Shown here: positions 19,212 to 27,458 of the stretch, piece by piece
How the letters are laid out: each line of letters begins with the position of its first letter
How positions within the stretch are numbered: the first letter of the stretch is position 1
Assembly: GCF_016907955.1 (NCBI RefSeq)
Contig: NZ_JAFBCX010000016.1
Coordinates: 95,215 to 159,214 of the forward strand
Direction of reading: 5' to 3'
Source: Lentzea nigeriaca
GTDB lineage: Bacteria; Actinomycetota; Actinomycetes; Mycobacteriales; Pseudonocardiaceae
Length of the DNA: 64,000 nucleotides
Notes under the pieces: model-generated
The model's input: only the letters and a program-made list of their open reading frames with translations
What the model was told of the DNA's origin: nothing
The model's database searches: none
Made by a program: the position numbers and the translations under genes

Positions 19212-20039
19212 GTGCGCGTCAAAGCTGTGCTCACGGCGCTGTTGCTGGCGCTGATCCCGGCCACCGCCAATGCGGCGGCCAACCCCTACGAAAGAGGCCC
19301 TGCTCCCACCGCGGCTTCGGTGGAGGCGGCCAGAGGCACGTTCGCCGTCACCCAGACCACCGTTCCCGTTCAGACGGGTTTCGGTGGCGGCACCATCTAC
19401 ACCCCGACCAGTGACCTCACCTTCGGTGCGGTCGCCGTCTCGCCCGGCTTCCTCTCACCCCAGTCGGCGATCGCCCACTTCGGCCCGCGGCTCGCGTCGT
19501 ACGGCTTCGTGGTGATCACCATCGACACCCTGTCCGGCTGGGACGACCCCGACAGCCGTGGCCGTCAGCTCCTCGCGGCACTCGACTACGTGGTCGCCCA
19601 CAACACGCACGTCGACGCATCGCGCCTCGCCGTGATGGGCCACTCCATGGGCGGCGGCGGAACCCTGCGCGCCGCCGCGACGCGTCCCACCCTGCAGGCC
19701 GCCGTTCCGCTGGCTCCCTGGCACACCACCAAGAGCTGGTCGACGATCAAGGTGCCGACCATGGTGCTCGGCGGCCAGAACGACCCCACCGCTCCCGACG
19801 CCCAGCACTCCGTGCCGTTCTACACCTCGATGACGGCCGCGCCCGAGAAGGCCTTCCTGGAGTTGCGCGGCGGCAACCACTCCGACCCGCGCGCTGACAA
19901 CGTGACGGTCCGCAAGTTCACTCTGTCGTGGCTCAAGCGGTTCGTGGACGACGATGTGCGCTACGACCAGTTCCTCTGCCCGGCTCCGACCCCGAACACC
20001 GCCATCTCCGAGTACCGCGACACCTGCCCGCACGCCTGA
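19212..20039 (+). CDS. Secreted cutinase / PET-hydrolase homologue
   Basis: A 275-residue secreted polyester hydrolase (cutinase type, related to Thermobifida cutinases and LCC). The signal peptide ends near ANA at residue 21 and the mature start ANPYERGP is a family hallmark. The catalytic triad is Ser145 (GHSMGGGG), Asp191 and His223. Trp170 (PLAPWH) is kept, and Phe80 with Met146 would form the oxyanion hole. Cys256 and Cys272 are placed for the C-terminal disulfide. GTG 19212 has GAGGTG at 19198-19203. The family hydrolyses cutin, aliphatic polyesters and sometimes PET; activity here is inferred. Confidence 0.93.
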   Translation: MRVKAVLTALLLALIPATANAAANPYERGPAPTAASVEAARGTFAVTQTTVPVQTGFGGGTIYTPTSDLTFGAVAVSPGFLSPQSAIAHFGPRLASYGFVVITIDTLSGWDDPDSRGRQLLAALDYVVAHNTHVDASRLAVMGHSMGGGGTLRAAATRPTLQAAVPLAPWHTTKSWSTIKVPTMVLGGQNDPTAPDAQHSVPFYTSMTAAPEKAFLELRGGNHSDPRADNVTVRKFTLSWLKRFVDDDVRYDQFLCPAPTPNTAISEYRDTCPHA

Positions 20040-20050
20040 TTCCAGGGGCG

Positions 20051-20081
20051 CTGTGCCAGTCCGCAACGGTCTGGCACAGCA
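20051..20081 (+). terminator. Hairpin terminator after the cutinase gene
   Basis: GCTGTGCCAG (20051-20060) and CTGGCACAGC (20072-20081) form a perfect 10-bp stem with an 11-nt loop, 11 bp after the cutinase stop. No long T run follows, as is usual in actinobacteria. Confidence 0.7.
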
Positions 20082-20170
20082 CTCGCGACTCCCTGGTGAA
20101 CGGACGCGGCAGTCCGTCCGGGCTGGTGGCGCGCTGCTCACCAGGAGGACGGAGCAGGCGATCGAGGCGT

Positions 20171-20207
20171 ACGAGTCGTGGCTGGTGCGAACCTGGTCAC
20201 GACTCGT
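20171..20207 (-). terminator. Hairpin terminator after the MacB-like operon
   Basis: ACGAGTCGTG (20171-20180) and CACGACTCGT (20198-20207) form a perfect 10-bp stem with a 17-nt loop, just past the stop of the leftward FtsX-type permease gene. Confidence 0.65.
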
Positions 20208-20213
20208 GCGCCC

Positions 20214-22733
20214 TCACTCGTAAGCGATCGCGTGCAGCACGTTCAACCGAGCCGCGCGGATCGCGGGCAGGATCGCCGCGATCACACCGACGACCGCGGC
20301 CACGACCAGGTACTGGACCATGGTCATCCACGGGAACCCGATCTCCGAGATGCCCTGGTCCTTCAACGCCTGCACGGTCGCGAGCCCGAGCGCCACACCG
20401 ACCGCGAGGCCGAGCACCGCGCCGAACACCGAGATCACCACCGACTCGACGGTGATCATCCGCATCACCTGGGACCGCCGCATGCCGATGGCCCGCAGCA
20501 GACCCAGCTCGCGGGTCCGCTCGATCACCGACAGCGCCAGGGTGTTGATGACGCCGAGGACCGCGATCAGGATCGCCAGCGCCAGCAGGATCTGGATCAT
20601 CAGCAGGACCGTGTCGAACTGCGAGGTCGTCTGCTTCACGAACGCGCTGCGGTCCTGCACGGAGATCTCCGGGTTGTCGGCGAACAGCGGCTCGATGCGC
20701 TTCTGCACGTCCGCCACCGACGCTCCCGGCTTCACCTGCAGGAACGCCTGGCCGATCTGGTTGGACCGGAAGTCCTCGCTGGCCGACTCCGGCAGCACCA
20801 CGGCGCCTTGCAGCACCTGGGTCTTGGCCCAGATGAACCCGACGGTGAACGTGCGGGGCTCACCCTTGGCGAGCTGCAGGCTCACCGTGCTGCCCACGGA
20901 CCAGCCCTTCTCGGACGCGAGGTCCTCCGGCATCGCGATCTGGTTTTCCTTCAACGGCGCGATGTCGCCGGTCTTGGGCTTGAGGCCGAACATCGTCTTC
21001 ATCGCGGACACGTCCGTCGGAGCGATCGCGAACATCTGGTTCTCGCCCTGCAGCACGCCGTCGGAGGCCCAGCCGAACGCCGAGCTGACGCCCTCGGTGT
21101 TCTCGACCTTCGTCAGCACGTCCCGCTTGAACGTCGCGGGCATGCCCTCCATCTGGCCCTCGCCGGAGATGATCAGATCGGTCTGGATCTGGCCAGCGGC
21201 CAGCTTCTCGATCGACTTGGTCGCCGACGTCAGCACCACGCTCACACCGGTGATCAGCGAGATGCCGACCATCAGCGCGGCCGCGGTGATCGCGGTCCGG
21301 CGCGGGTTGCGCGCGGAGTTGCGGCGGCCCAGCAGACCCGGCATCGACCACGACAGCAGCCGGCCGATCAACGACACCATCGGCTTGGACAGCAGCGGGG
21401 TCAGCAGCGCCACGCCGACGAACGCCACCAGGATGCCGCCGAAGATCAACGACAGCGACGCCTGCCTGAAACCGAAGCCCAGCGCCGTGCCACCCGCTGC
21501 GGCCACCAGCGCACCGGTGACCGTGACCTTCGTCAGCGGCCGGTCCGGCGTCGCCGCCTCGCGCATCGCCGCGACCGGCGCGATCCGCGACGCCCGCAGG
21601 GCGGGCATGACCGCCGCCACGATGGTGACGACGAGGCCGACGGCGAAGGCCGAGATCACCGCCGACATCGGCACACCGATGCCGGCCAGGTGCAGGTTGC
21701 CGCCGCCGATCTTGCTGAAGATGGTGGCCAGCAACGCACCTACGCCGATGCCCGCCCCGAGGCCGATGATCGAGGCGATCAGACCGATCACGAACGCCTC
21801 CAGCACCACGGACCTGATCACCTGGCCGCGCGAAGCACCCATCGACCGCAGCAGCGCGAGTTCACGGGTGCGCTGGGCGACGATGATGGAGAACGTGTTG
21901 AGGATGATGAAGATGCCGACGAACAACGCGATGCCGGCGAACCCGAGCAGCACGTAGTTGAAGAACTTCAGGCCCTCGTTGATCTGGTCGGCCTGCTCCT
22001 TCGCGAGCGTGGCGCCGGTCTTCACCTCGTAGCCGGAGCCCATCTTCGCCGCGACGGCGTCGCGCAACGCGTCCTTGGACGTCCCGTTCGCAGCGGTGAC
22101 CCTGATCTCGGTGAAGACGTCTTTCTTGCCCAGCAGCAACTGCTGTGCGACGGGCTCGGTGAACGCCGTCGACAGCTCACCGCCCATCGAGTCACGGCCA
22201 CCGGGGTAGCCGTAGATGCCGACGACCTTGAAGGTTTTCTTGGGCTCCAACGTGAGCAGGCCGATCTCGTCGCCCACCTTGAAGCCACCGGTCGATGCGA
22301 GGAACGAGCCGAGCACCACCTCGTCGTCAGCTCGCGGCGCCCGGCCGTCACGCATCTCCTCCTGCCCCAGCCCGGTCCAGCCGAAGCCGAACCGCGGAGC
22401 GCCGGAGGTGGTGAGCACCTTGCCGTTCTTGCCGATCGGTCGTGCAGAGCCCTGCACCAGACCGTGGGCCTCCGCCGCACCGGGAACCGACTTCGCGTCG
22501 GCGACGGCCTGGGGCGTCAGCAGTACCGGCTCCTTGCCCTTCTCCTTCTTGGGCGCCACCGAAACGTCCACTTTGGAGTAAATCGTGGAGAACATGTCGG
22601 TGAAGGACCGCTGAAGGGTGTCGGTCAGGACGAACGAACCGGACACGAACATCACGCCCAGCACCACCGCGAGCGCGGACAGCACCAGCCGGAGCTTGCG
22701 TGACAGCAAGCTCTTCAGAGTGGCCTTAAACAT
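20214..22733 (-). CDS. FtsX-like ABC transporter permease
   Basis: An 839-residue permease with two FtsX domains, each next to a large extracytoplasmic MacB-like core region. A first helix follows the N-terminal basic stretch (SRKLRLVLSALAVVLGVMFV); further helix groups are near residues 255-400, 430-500 and 715-830. The repeated phrase TRELALLRSMGASRGQV / TRELGLLRAIGMRRSQV is the FtsX signature. Such proteins use ATP hydrolysis for mechanotransmission or lipoprotein/lipid/drug export. ATG 22733 is chosen because it gives the standard MFKATLKSLLSRKLR start and overlaps the ATPase end by 8 bp. Confidence 0.92.
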   Translation of the reverse strand: MFKATLKSLLSRKLRLVLSALAVVLGVMFVSGSFVLTDTLQRSFTDMFSTIYSKVDVSVAPKKEKGKEPVLLTPQAVADAKSVPGAAEAHGLVQGSARPIGKNGKVLTTSGAPRFGFGWTGLGQEEMRDGRAPRADDEVVLGSFLASTGGFKVGDEIGLLTLEPKKTFKVVGIYGYPGGRDSMGGELSTAFTEPVAQQLLLGKKDVFTEIRVTAANGTSKDALRDAVAAKMGSGYEVKTGATLAKEQADQINEGLKFFNYVLLGFAGIALFVGIFIILNTFSIIVAQRTRELALLRSMGASRGQVIRSVVLEAFVIGLIASIIGLGAGIGVGALLATIFSKIGGGNLHLAGIGVPMSAVISAFAVGLVVTIVAAVMPALRASRIAPVAAMREAATPDRPLTKVTVTGALVAAAGGTALGFGFRQASLSLIFGGILVAFVGVALLTPLLSKPMVSLIGRLLSWSMPGLLGRRNSARNPRRTAITAAALMVGISLITGVSVVLTSATKSIEKLAAGQIQTDLIISGEGQMEGMPATFKRDVLTKVENTEGVSSAFGWASDGVLQGENQMFAIAPTDVSAMKTMFGLKPKTGDIAPLKENQIAMPEDLASEKGWSVGSTVSLQLAKGEPRTFTVGFIWAKTQVLQGAVVLPESASEDFRSNQIGQAFLQVKPGASVADVQKRIEPLFADNPEISVQDRSAFVKQTTSQFDTVLLMIQILLALAILIAVLGVINTLALSVIERTRELGLLRAIGMRRSQVMRMITVESVVISVFGAVLGLAVGVALGLATVQALKDQGISEIGFPWMTMVQYLVVAAVVGVIAAILPAIRAARLNVLHAIAYE

Positions 22734-23496
22734 GCGGCACCGCACTGTGTTCGATTTTTGGCTCGTCGAGGTGCTTCATCGTGTCGAGAACCTCTTCGGC
22801 CGACGGCGACAGCAGCTCCCGGACGATGAGACCGTCCTTGAGGAAGATGACGCGGTCGGCGTACGACGCGGCGTTCGGGTCGTGCGTGACCATCACGATC
22901 GTCTGCCCGAACTCACGCGCGGACCGCTGCAGGAACCCCAGAACCTCCGCACCGGACTGCGAGTCCAGGTTGCCGGTCGGCTCGTCCGCGAACACGACGT
23001 CCGGCCGCGACACCAGCGCACGCGCACACGCCACGCGCTGCTGCTGACCACCCGACAGCTGCGTCGGCCGGTGCGTGAGCCGGTCGCGCAGCCCGACCGT
23101 GTCGACGACGACGTCGAACCACGCGCGGTCGACCTTCTTGCCGCCGATCGCGAGCGGCAGCGTGATGTTCTCCTCCGCCGTCAGCGTCGGCAGCAGGTTG
23201 AACTGCTGGAAGATGAAGCCGACCTTGTCGCGCCGCAGCTCGGTGAGACCGCGGTCCTTCAGGCCGGTGACCAACGTGTCACCGATCCACACCTCGCCCC
23301 GCGTCACGTCGTCAAGCCCCGCGAGGCAGTGCATCAACGTCGACTTGCCCGAGCCCGACGGCCCCATGATCGCCGTGAACCGGGACTTCTCCAGCTCGAC
23401 GCTCACCCCCGCGAGCGCGGTCACGGCGGCGTCGCCGGACCCGTATTCCTTCCACACGTCAACGGCTCTTGCCGCGACTCCATCGGACGCGCTCAC
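22726..23496 (-). CDS. ABC transporter ATPase (MacB/LolD-like)
   Basis: A 256-residue ATPase of the LolD/MacB group. Walker A GPSGSGKST, signature LSGGQQQRVACARAL, Walker B VVFADEP followed by TGNLDSQSG, and the H-loop VTHD are all present. GTG 23496 is supported by AGGAGGGG seven bases upstream. It is the first gene of a two-gene operon with the FtsX permease. Its exported substrate is unknown; no two-component genes are adjacent. Confidence 0.92.
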   Translation of the reverse strand: MSASDGVAARAVDVWKEYGSGDAAVTALAGVSVELEKSRFTAIMGPSGSGKSTLMHCLAGLDDVTRGEVWIGDTLVTGLKDRGLTELRRDKVGFIFQQFNLLPTLTAEENITLPLAIGGKKVDRAWFDVVVDTVGLRDRLTHRPTQLSGGQQQRVACARALVSRPDVVFADEPTGNLDSQSGAEVLGFLQRSAREFGQTIVMVTHDPNAASYADRVIFLKDGLIVRELLSPSAEEVLDTMKHLDEPKIEHSAVPHV

Positions 23497-23619
23497 TGTC
23501 TGTCCCCTCCTGTGGGTCTCGTGCGCACCATCTTCGGCGACACGGGCACACCGAAGGGTCAGGTCTTCCACTGAGATGACCCTGAGATTAACCCCGGCAA
23601 CCCGTCCCCCGCCGCCACG

Positions 23620-23635
23620 CTGAGAGAACTCTCAG
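23620..23635. promoter_or_regulatory. Inverted repeat upstream of MacB-like operon
   Basis: CTGAGAG AA CTCTCAG, perfect 7-bp arms, 124 bp before the ATPase start and 81 bp after the end of the upstream hypothetical gene. Could be an operator of the exporter operon or a short terminator for the upstream gene. Confidence 0.35.
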
Positions 23636-23715
23636 CTGCACTGCGTACGCGCGCGAATGCGGTGCGGAGGAAACGGTATTTCACAGACGGGACAGTGTCT
23701 TCCGACTTCCGGTGA

Positions 23716-24201
23716 CTAGGCCGACAACTTCCGTCGCATTGGGACGGTTGGTTCCATTCGCCATGAAACCAGTTCGACGCGCAGGCCTTCCCGCAACGCG
23801 TTCTCGGCGAGCCAGTGGTCCACGTCGTCGCGGTAGGCGCGGGCAGGCCGGGGCCAGCGGTCCAGCCACTCGAGGAACGCCGCGTTGCAGGCGATCGGGC
23901 CGCCCGGCGGCCGCACGCCCAGCACGAGCACGGGATCCTCTCCGGCGGTGAAAGAGGCGGCGGTGTCGTGCGCACCCCCGAAGAGGACCCGGTCCGCACC
24001 CAACTCACGGGCTTTGTCCGCCACCCCGAAGAAAGCCGACCCGCGCCCGTGTGCGCGCACCACCAGCTGATGCGCACGGAAGTCGGTGTCGAGGAACTCG
24101 TCGGCGTACGTGCCGTCATCGGCGAGCACCAGCACGTTCGTGCCGCCGGGGAGCGCCCCGACCTGACCTGGATGCGTGATGCCGATGACCGTGATGCCCA
24201 C
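23716..24201 (-). CDS. Protein of unknown function
   Basis: A 161-residue soluble protein that I do not recognise. It has no signal peptide or membrane helix. The N-terminal part alternates strands and helices (GITVIGITHPGQVG, NVLVLADDGTY, LVVRAHGRGSAFFGVADKARELGADRVLFGG), a Rossmann-like rhythm; the C-terminal part is rich in Trp and Arg. It stands alone on the minus strand between the MacB-like operon and an LLM oxidoreductase gene whose stop is 45 bp upstream of its start. Codon use matches its neighbours, so it is probably a real gene. Confidence 0.65.
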   Translation of the reverse strand: MGITVIGITHPGQVGALPGGTNVLVLADDGTYADEFLDTDFRAHQLVVRAHGRGSAFFGVADKARELGADRVLFGGAHDTAASFTAGEDPVLVLGVRPPGGPIACNAAFLEWLDRWPRPARAYRDDVDHWLAENALREGLRVELVSWRMEPTVPMRRKLSA

Positions 24202-24246
24202 ACGACAATCCTGGCGGACGTGTGTTAATCCTTGGCACCGCTCGCG

Positions 24247-25233
24247 TTAAACAAGTTTCGGCAGCACTTCCGCGCCGAACAGGCGGATCGTCTCGACGAC
24301 CGCCTCGTGCGGCAGCCCGCCGATGTCCACCATCACGAGGTGTGTGTCGATGGACAGCTGTTCCGCCAACGAGTTCAGCCGCTCGGCGACCTCGTCCGGC
24401 GTCCCGCACACCGCGGCGCCGTCCATGATCGCGTCCACGTCGATGTCGCCGTCCCCGCGCCACGGATCCGCGAACCGCGCGTATTCGGCGAGGTGCGGCC
24501 GCCACCGTTCGCGCGCGTTCTCGTGCGCCACGAACACATGGCTCGGCACACCGACCCGTCCGCCGGGAAAGCGTTCCCGGAACCGCTGCACGACCTCCGC
24601 GTAGATCAACGGATCCCGCAACGTCGACGGCAGCATCAGTGGCATCTTCAGCTCCGCGCCCAGATCGGCTGACACGGCCGACCCCGACCCGATCCACACC
24701 GTCGGCCGCGGCGCCTGCACCGGCCGCGGCGTCGTCGTCACGTGGCTCAACGGCCCGCGGAACCGGCCGTCCCAGCTCACCGCGGGCTCCTCGAGGAGCT
24801 TGATCAGCAACCGCAGGTGCTCCTCGAACCGCTCGCGCAGCTCACCCGGCCGCACCCCGAACGCCGCGTCGGTCTGCTGGTCGACCCCGCGCGCCACGAT
24901 CAGCTCGGCCCTGCCGTTCGACAGCACGTCCAGGGTGGCGAGCGACTCGGCGACCAGCACCGGGTCGCGGTGCGCGAGCAGCGTCACGCCGGTGGAGAGC
25001 TTCAACGTGGACGTCCGCGCCGCGACCCCCGCGAGCAGCAGGTCCGGCGCCGACACGATGTAGCGGGTGAAGTGGTGCTCGCCGATCGCGACGCCCGCGA
25101 AGCCCGCCTCCTCGGCCACCACCGCCTGCTCGACCATCGCCCGCAGGCGGTCGGCCTGGGACACCTCCTCGCCCGTGCACGGGTTGGGCAGGTGGTCGCC
25201 CAGGATCAGCAGGTAGACGTCCATTCGCGCCAT
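24247..25233 (-). CDS. LLM-class (luciferase-like) flavin oxidoreductase
   Basis: A 328-residue TIM-barrel protein of the bacterial luciferase-like family using FMN or F420. Family phrases are AEEAGFAGVAIGEHHF near residue 40, STGVTLLAHRDPVLVAESLATLDVLSNGR near 85-110 and VCGTPDEVAERL near 285. Reaction unknown; many members are F420-dependent reductases or monooxygenases. Two ATG codons, 25233 and 25224, are possible; 25233 has a GGAA before it. It is divergent from the small acetyltransferase gene. A second LLM gene is at 55779-56834. Confidence 0.9.
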   Translation of the reverse strand: MARMDVYLLILGDHLPNPCTGEEVSQADRLRAMVEQAVVAEEAGFAGVAIGEHHFTRYIVSAPDLLLAGVAARTSTLKLSTGVTLLAHRDPVLVAESLATLDVLSNGRAELIVARGVDQQTDAAFGVRPGELRERFEEHLRLLIKLLEEPAVSWDGRFRGPLSHVTTTPRPVQAPRPTVWIGSGSAVSADLGAELKMPLMLPSTLRDPLIYAEVVQRFRERFPGGRVGVPSHVFVAHENARERWRPHLAEYARFADPWRGDGDIDVDAIMDGAAVCGTPDEVAERLNSLAEQLSIDTHLVMVDIGGLPHEAVVETIRLFGAEVLPKLV

Positions 25234-25254
25234 TTTTCCAGTGTTCCCGGCAAG

Positions 25255-25533
25255 ATGGTTGACGTGGTCACCAACAACGAGACAGACAACCGCTACGAGC
25301 TCCGCGTCGACGGTCGGCTGGCCGGGCAGCTCGCCTACCGGCTCATCGGCGACGTCATCGCGCTGGTGCACACCGAGGTCGACGAGGCCTACGCCGGTCA
25401 GGGCCTCGGCGCCCAGCTCGCGAAGTTCGCGCTCGACGACGCGCAGGCCCGTGGCCGCAAGGTCTCGCCGCTCTGCCCGTTCGTGGCCAAGTACATCGAC
25501 AAGCACCCGGAATACCGTGTTACCGTCCGGTAG
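25255..25533 (+). CDS. Small GNAT-like acetyltransferase (YjdJ/Acetyltransf_CG type)
   Basis: A 92-residue single-domain protein of the Acetyltransf_CG family (human NATD1/YidJ-like). The acetyl-CoA binding stretch is VDEAYAGQGLGAQLAKFALDDAQARG at about residues 43-68, and the end SPLCPFVAKYIDKHPEY is diagnostic. The substrate is not known for this family. Its start is only 21 bp from the divergent LLM gene start, so the two share a very short promoter region. Confidence 0.9.
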   Translation: MVDVVTNNETDNRYELRVDGRLAGQLAYRLIGDVIALVHTEVDEAYAGQGLGAQLAKFALDDAQARGRKVSPLCPFVAKYIDKHPEYRVTVR

Positions 25534-25571
25534 GAATTACTTGCCAGCGCTAAACAATGAGGTGAGCGGGC

Positions 25572-26561
25572 GTGTGGAGTGAACCGGGCGCGTTCGAGGT
25601 GGCACCAGGAGTGCACCGCATCCCACTGCCCCTGCCGAACGACGGGCTGCGCGCGGTCAACGTCTACGCGATCGAGGACGGCGACGGTCTCGTCATGGTC
25701 GACTCCGGCTGGGCGCTGGACGAGGCGCGCGACCAGCTGGAGGCCGCGCTGGGCACGTTGGACAAGGGCTTCGAGGACATCCGCCGATTCCTCGTCACGC
25801 ACGTGCACCGCGACCACTTCACCATGGCCGTGTCGCTGCGCCGCCTGTTCGGCGCCAAGATCGGGCTCGGCCTCGGCGAGCAGCCGTCACTGCGGCACAT
25901 CCTGCACGGGCAGGAGGATCAGCACGTCTCCGACCTGCGCAAATGGGGGGCGAGCGAGCTGGCGGAGACGTGGATCAAGATCATGCACCACGTCAACCGC
26001 GACGACGCCCTGCGCGACTACGAGGAGCCCGACGAGTGGCTCGTCCGCAGCACCGTCGACCTCGAACACCGCAAGCTGGAGGTCGTCCCGACGCCCGGCC
26101 ACACCCGCGGCCACGTCGTGTTCGTCGACCACACCGCGAAGGTGTTGTTCTCCGGCGATCACGTGCTGCCGCACATCACGCCGTCGATCGGCTTCGAGCC
26201 GTTGCGGCCCGAACTGCCGCTCGGCGACTACATGACGTCGCTGCGGCTCACCCGCGAGCTGCCGGACCTGCGGCTGCTGCCCGCCCACGGCCCCGTGACG
26301 GACAGCTCGCACGCCCGCGTCGACGAACTGCTGCACCACCACGAACAGCGCCTGGAGGAGGTCCTCAGGGCCGTGAGCGGCAGCGCGTTCGAGACCGCGC
26401 GCAAGATCGGCTGGACCCGCCGCCAGCGCCGGTTCGACGATCTCGACATGTTCAACCAGGTGCTCGCGATCGGTGAGACGGCCGCGCATCTCGACGTCCT
26501 GGTCGAACGTGGCGAATTGACCAGAACGGTGAACGCCGGCGTGCTCGAATATCAGACGTGA
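25572..26561 (+). CDS. MBL-fold metallo-hydrolase (LACTB2-like)
   Basis: A 329-residue metallo-beta-lactamase-fold hydrolase. The di-metal motif is THVHRDH near residue 77, with later ligands in PTPGHTRGH near 178 and FSGDHVLP near 193; the C-terminal 80 residues form a winged-helix-like tail as in LACTB2/GloB-like enzymes. Substrate unknown. GTG 25572 follows GAGGTGAG (25559-25566). It is the first gene of an operon: the acyltransferase start overlaps its stop by GTGA. Confidence 0.9.
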   Translation: MWSEPGAFEVAPGVHRIPLPLPNDGLRAVNVYAIEDGDGLVMVDSGWALDEARDQLEAALGTLDKGFEDIRRFLVTHVHRDHFTMAVSLRRLFGAKIGLGLGEQPSLRHILHGQEDQHVSDLRKWGASELAETWIKIMHHVNRDDALRDYEEPDEWLVRSTVDLEHRKLEVVPTPGHTRGHVVFVDHTAKVLFSGDHVLPHITPSIGFEPLRPELPLGDYMTSLRLTRELPDLRLLPAHGPVTDSSHARVDELLHHHEQRLEEVLRAVSGSAFETARKIGWTRRQRRFDDLDMFNQVLAIGETAAHLDVLVERGELTRTVNAGVLEYQT

Positions 26562-27283
26562 CACCGCTTGGGCTGGCCGCCTGGACCTGGAAGATGCCCC
26601 GCAGGGGCAGGGGATTCTGGTTCTCGCTGGCGATCGACGTGCTGTGGCCGATCGTCGTGCTGTTCGTGCGCCTGCGGGTGCGCGGCAGGCACCACGTGCC
26701 GGGCAACGGCGGCGTGATCCTCGCGTTCAACCACCTGTCGAACGCGGACACCGTTGCCGCCGTGGTGTTCGCGCTGATGTCCGGCCGGGTGCCGCGCGTT
26801 CTCGCGAAGGCGTCGTTGTGGCGCACACCGGTGATCGGCTGGGTCATGCGCTCCGGTGGTCACATCCCGGTCGAACGCGGGACGGTCAAAGCATCGGAAG
26901 CCCTGAAGCCCGCCGTGGAAGCGTTGCGGGCGGGGGAGTGCGTGATGGTGTTCCCCGAGGGCACGTTCACCACCGATCCCGGGAACTGGCCCATGAAGGG
27001 GAAGTCCGGTGTCGCGCGGATGGCTCTGGAGAGCCAGGTGCCCGTGGTCCCGGTCGCCGAGTGGGGCACGCAGGACCTGTTGCCGAAGGGCACGATCCTG
27101 CCGAGGTTGTTGCCGCGCAAGAAGGTCGAGGTGGTCGCGGGCGCGCCGGTCGACCTGTCCGACCTCTACGACCTCGAGCTGACCGCCGAGGTGCTGGACG
27201 AGGCGACCGCGCGGATCATGGACGCCATCACGACCATGTTGTCCGGCATACGTTCCGCGCAAACGGGTAGCCAAAAAGCATGA
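26558..27283 (+). CDS. 1-acyl-sn-glycerol-3-phosphate acyltransferase-like (PlsC)
   Basis: A 241-residue PlsC-type acyltransferase, which adds the second acyl chain of phosphatidic acid or acylates a related lipid. The catalytic NHLSNAD motif (HX4D variant) is at about residue 58 and the glycerophosphate-binding FPEGTFTTDP near 131; an N-terminal hydrophobic segment (WFSLAIDVLWPIVVLFVRL) would tether it to the membrane. GTG start overlaps the upstream MBL gene, and its stop overlaps a 44-residue reading frame. Confidence 0.9.
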   Translation: MTPLGLAAWTWKMPRRGRGFWFSLAIDVLWPIVVLFVRLRVRGRHHVPGNGGVILAFNHLSNADTVAAVVFALMSGRVPRVLAKASLWRTPVIGWVMRSGGHIPVERGTVKASEALKPAVEALRAGECVMVFPEGTFTTDPGNWPMKGKSGVARMALESQVPVVPVAEWGTQDLLPKGTILPRLLPRKKVEVVAGAPVDLSDLYDLELTAEVLDEATARIMDAITTMLSGIRSAQTGSQKA

Positions 27284-27414
27284 CTGCGCCGAACGCAAGC
27301 AACAGGCCTGGCGGAGACGGGCTCTGGGCGCCTGTCGTCCCCGAACCACGAGACGACCAGGAGTGGGTCGTCCAGGCCGACGACGATCCGTTGATCGTCC
27401 GAAGCGTCGACTGA
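27280..27414 (+). CDS. Small hypothetical protein, 44 residues
   Basis: ATG 27280 overlaps the acyltransferase stop by ATGA, the same coupling used throughout this window, and opens a 44-residue frame rich in acidic residues and Pro (start MTAPNASNRPGGDG, end DDPLIVRSVD). No known domain. The stop lies just before the CTAG-rich operator of the next gene. Translational coupling and normal codon use favour a real gene; its size makes this uncertain. Confidence 0.5.
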   Translation: MTAPNASNRPGGDGLWAPVVPEPRDDQEWVVQADDDPLIVRSVD

Positions 27415-27420
27415 CCTACT

Positions 27421-27458
27421 GTCTAGACACCCTAGACGCGTCTAGCTACCCTAGACGC
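27421..27458. promoter_or_regulatory. CTAG-palindrome cluster at the start of the ClpX-type zinc-finger gene
   Basis: Three related sites in 38 bp: GTCTAGAC (27421-27428, perfect palindrome), CTAGACGCGTCTAG (27432-27445, perfect 14-bp palindrome) and CTAGACGC (27451-27458), which abuts the start codon. Such spacing, about 11-19 bp between TAG cores, looks like a cooperative operator, probably for the HTH protein it precedes. Confidence 0.6.

Noticed and set aside
20178..22703. Long plus-strand open frame opposite the FtsX-like permease gene.
   Set aside because: It is a high-GC antisense shadow, rich in Arg/His/Gln/Asp with no domain; the opposite strand is a clear FtsX permease.
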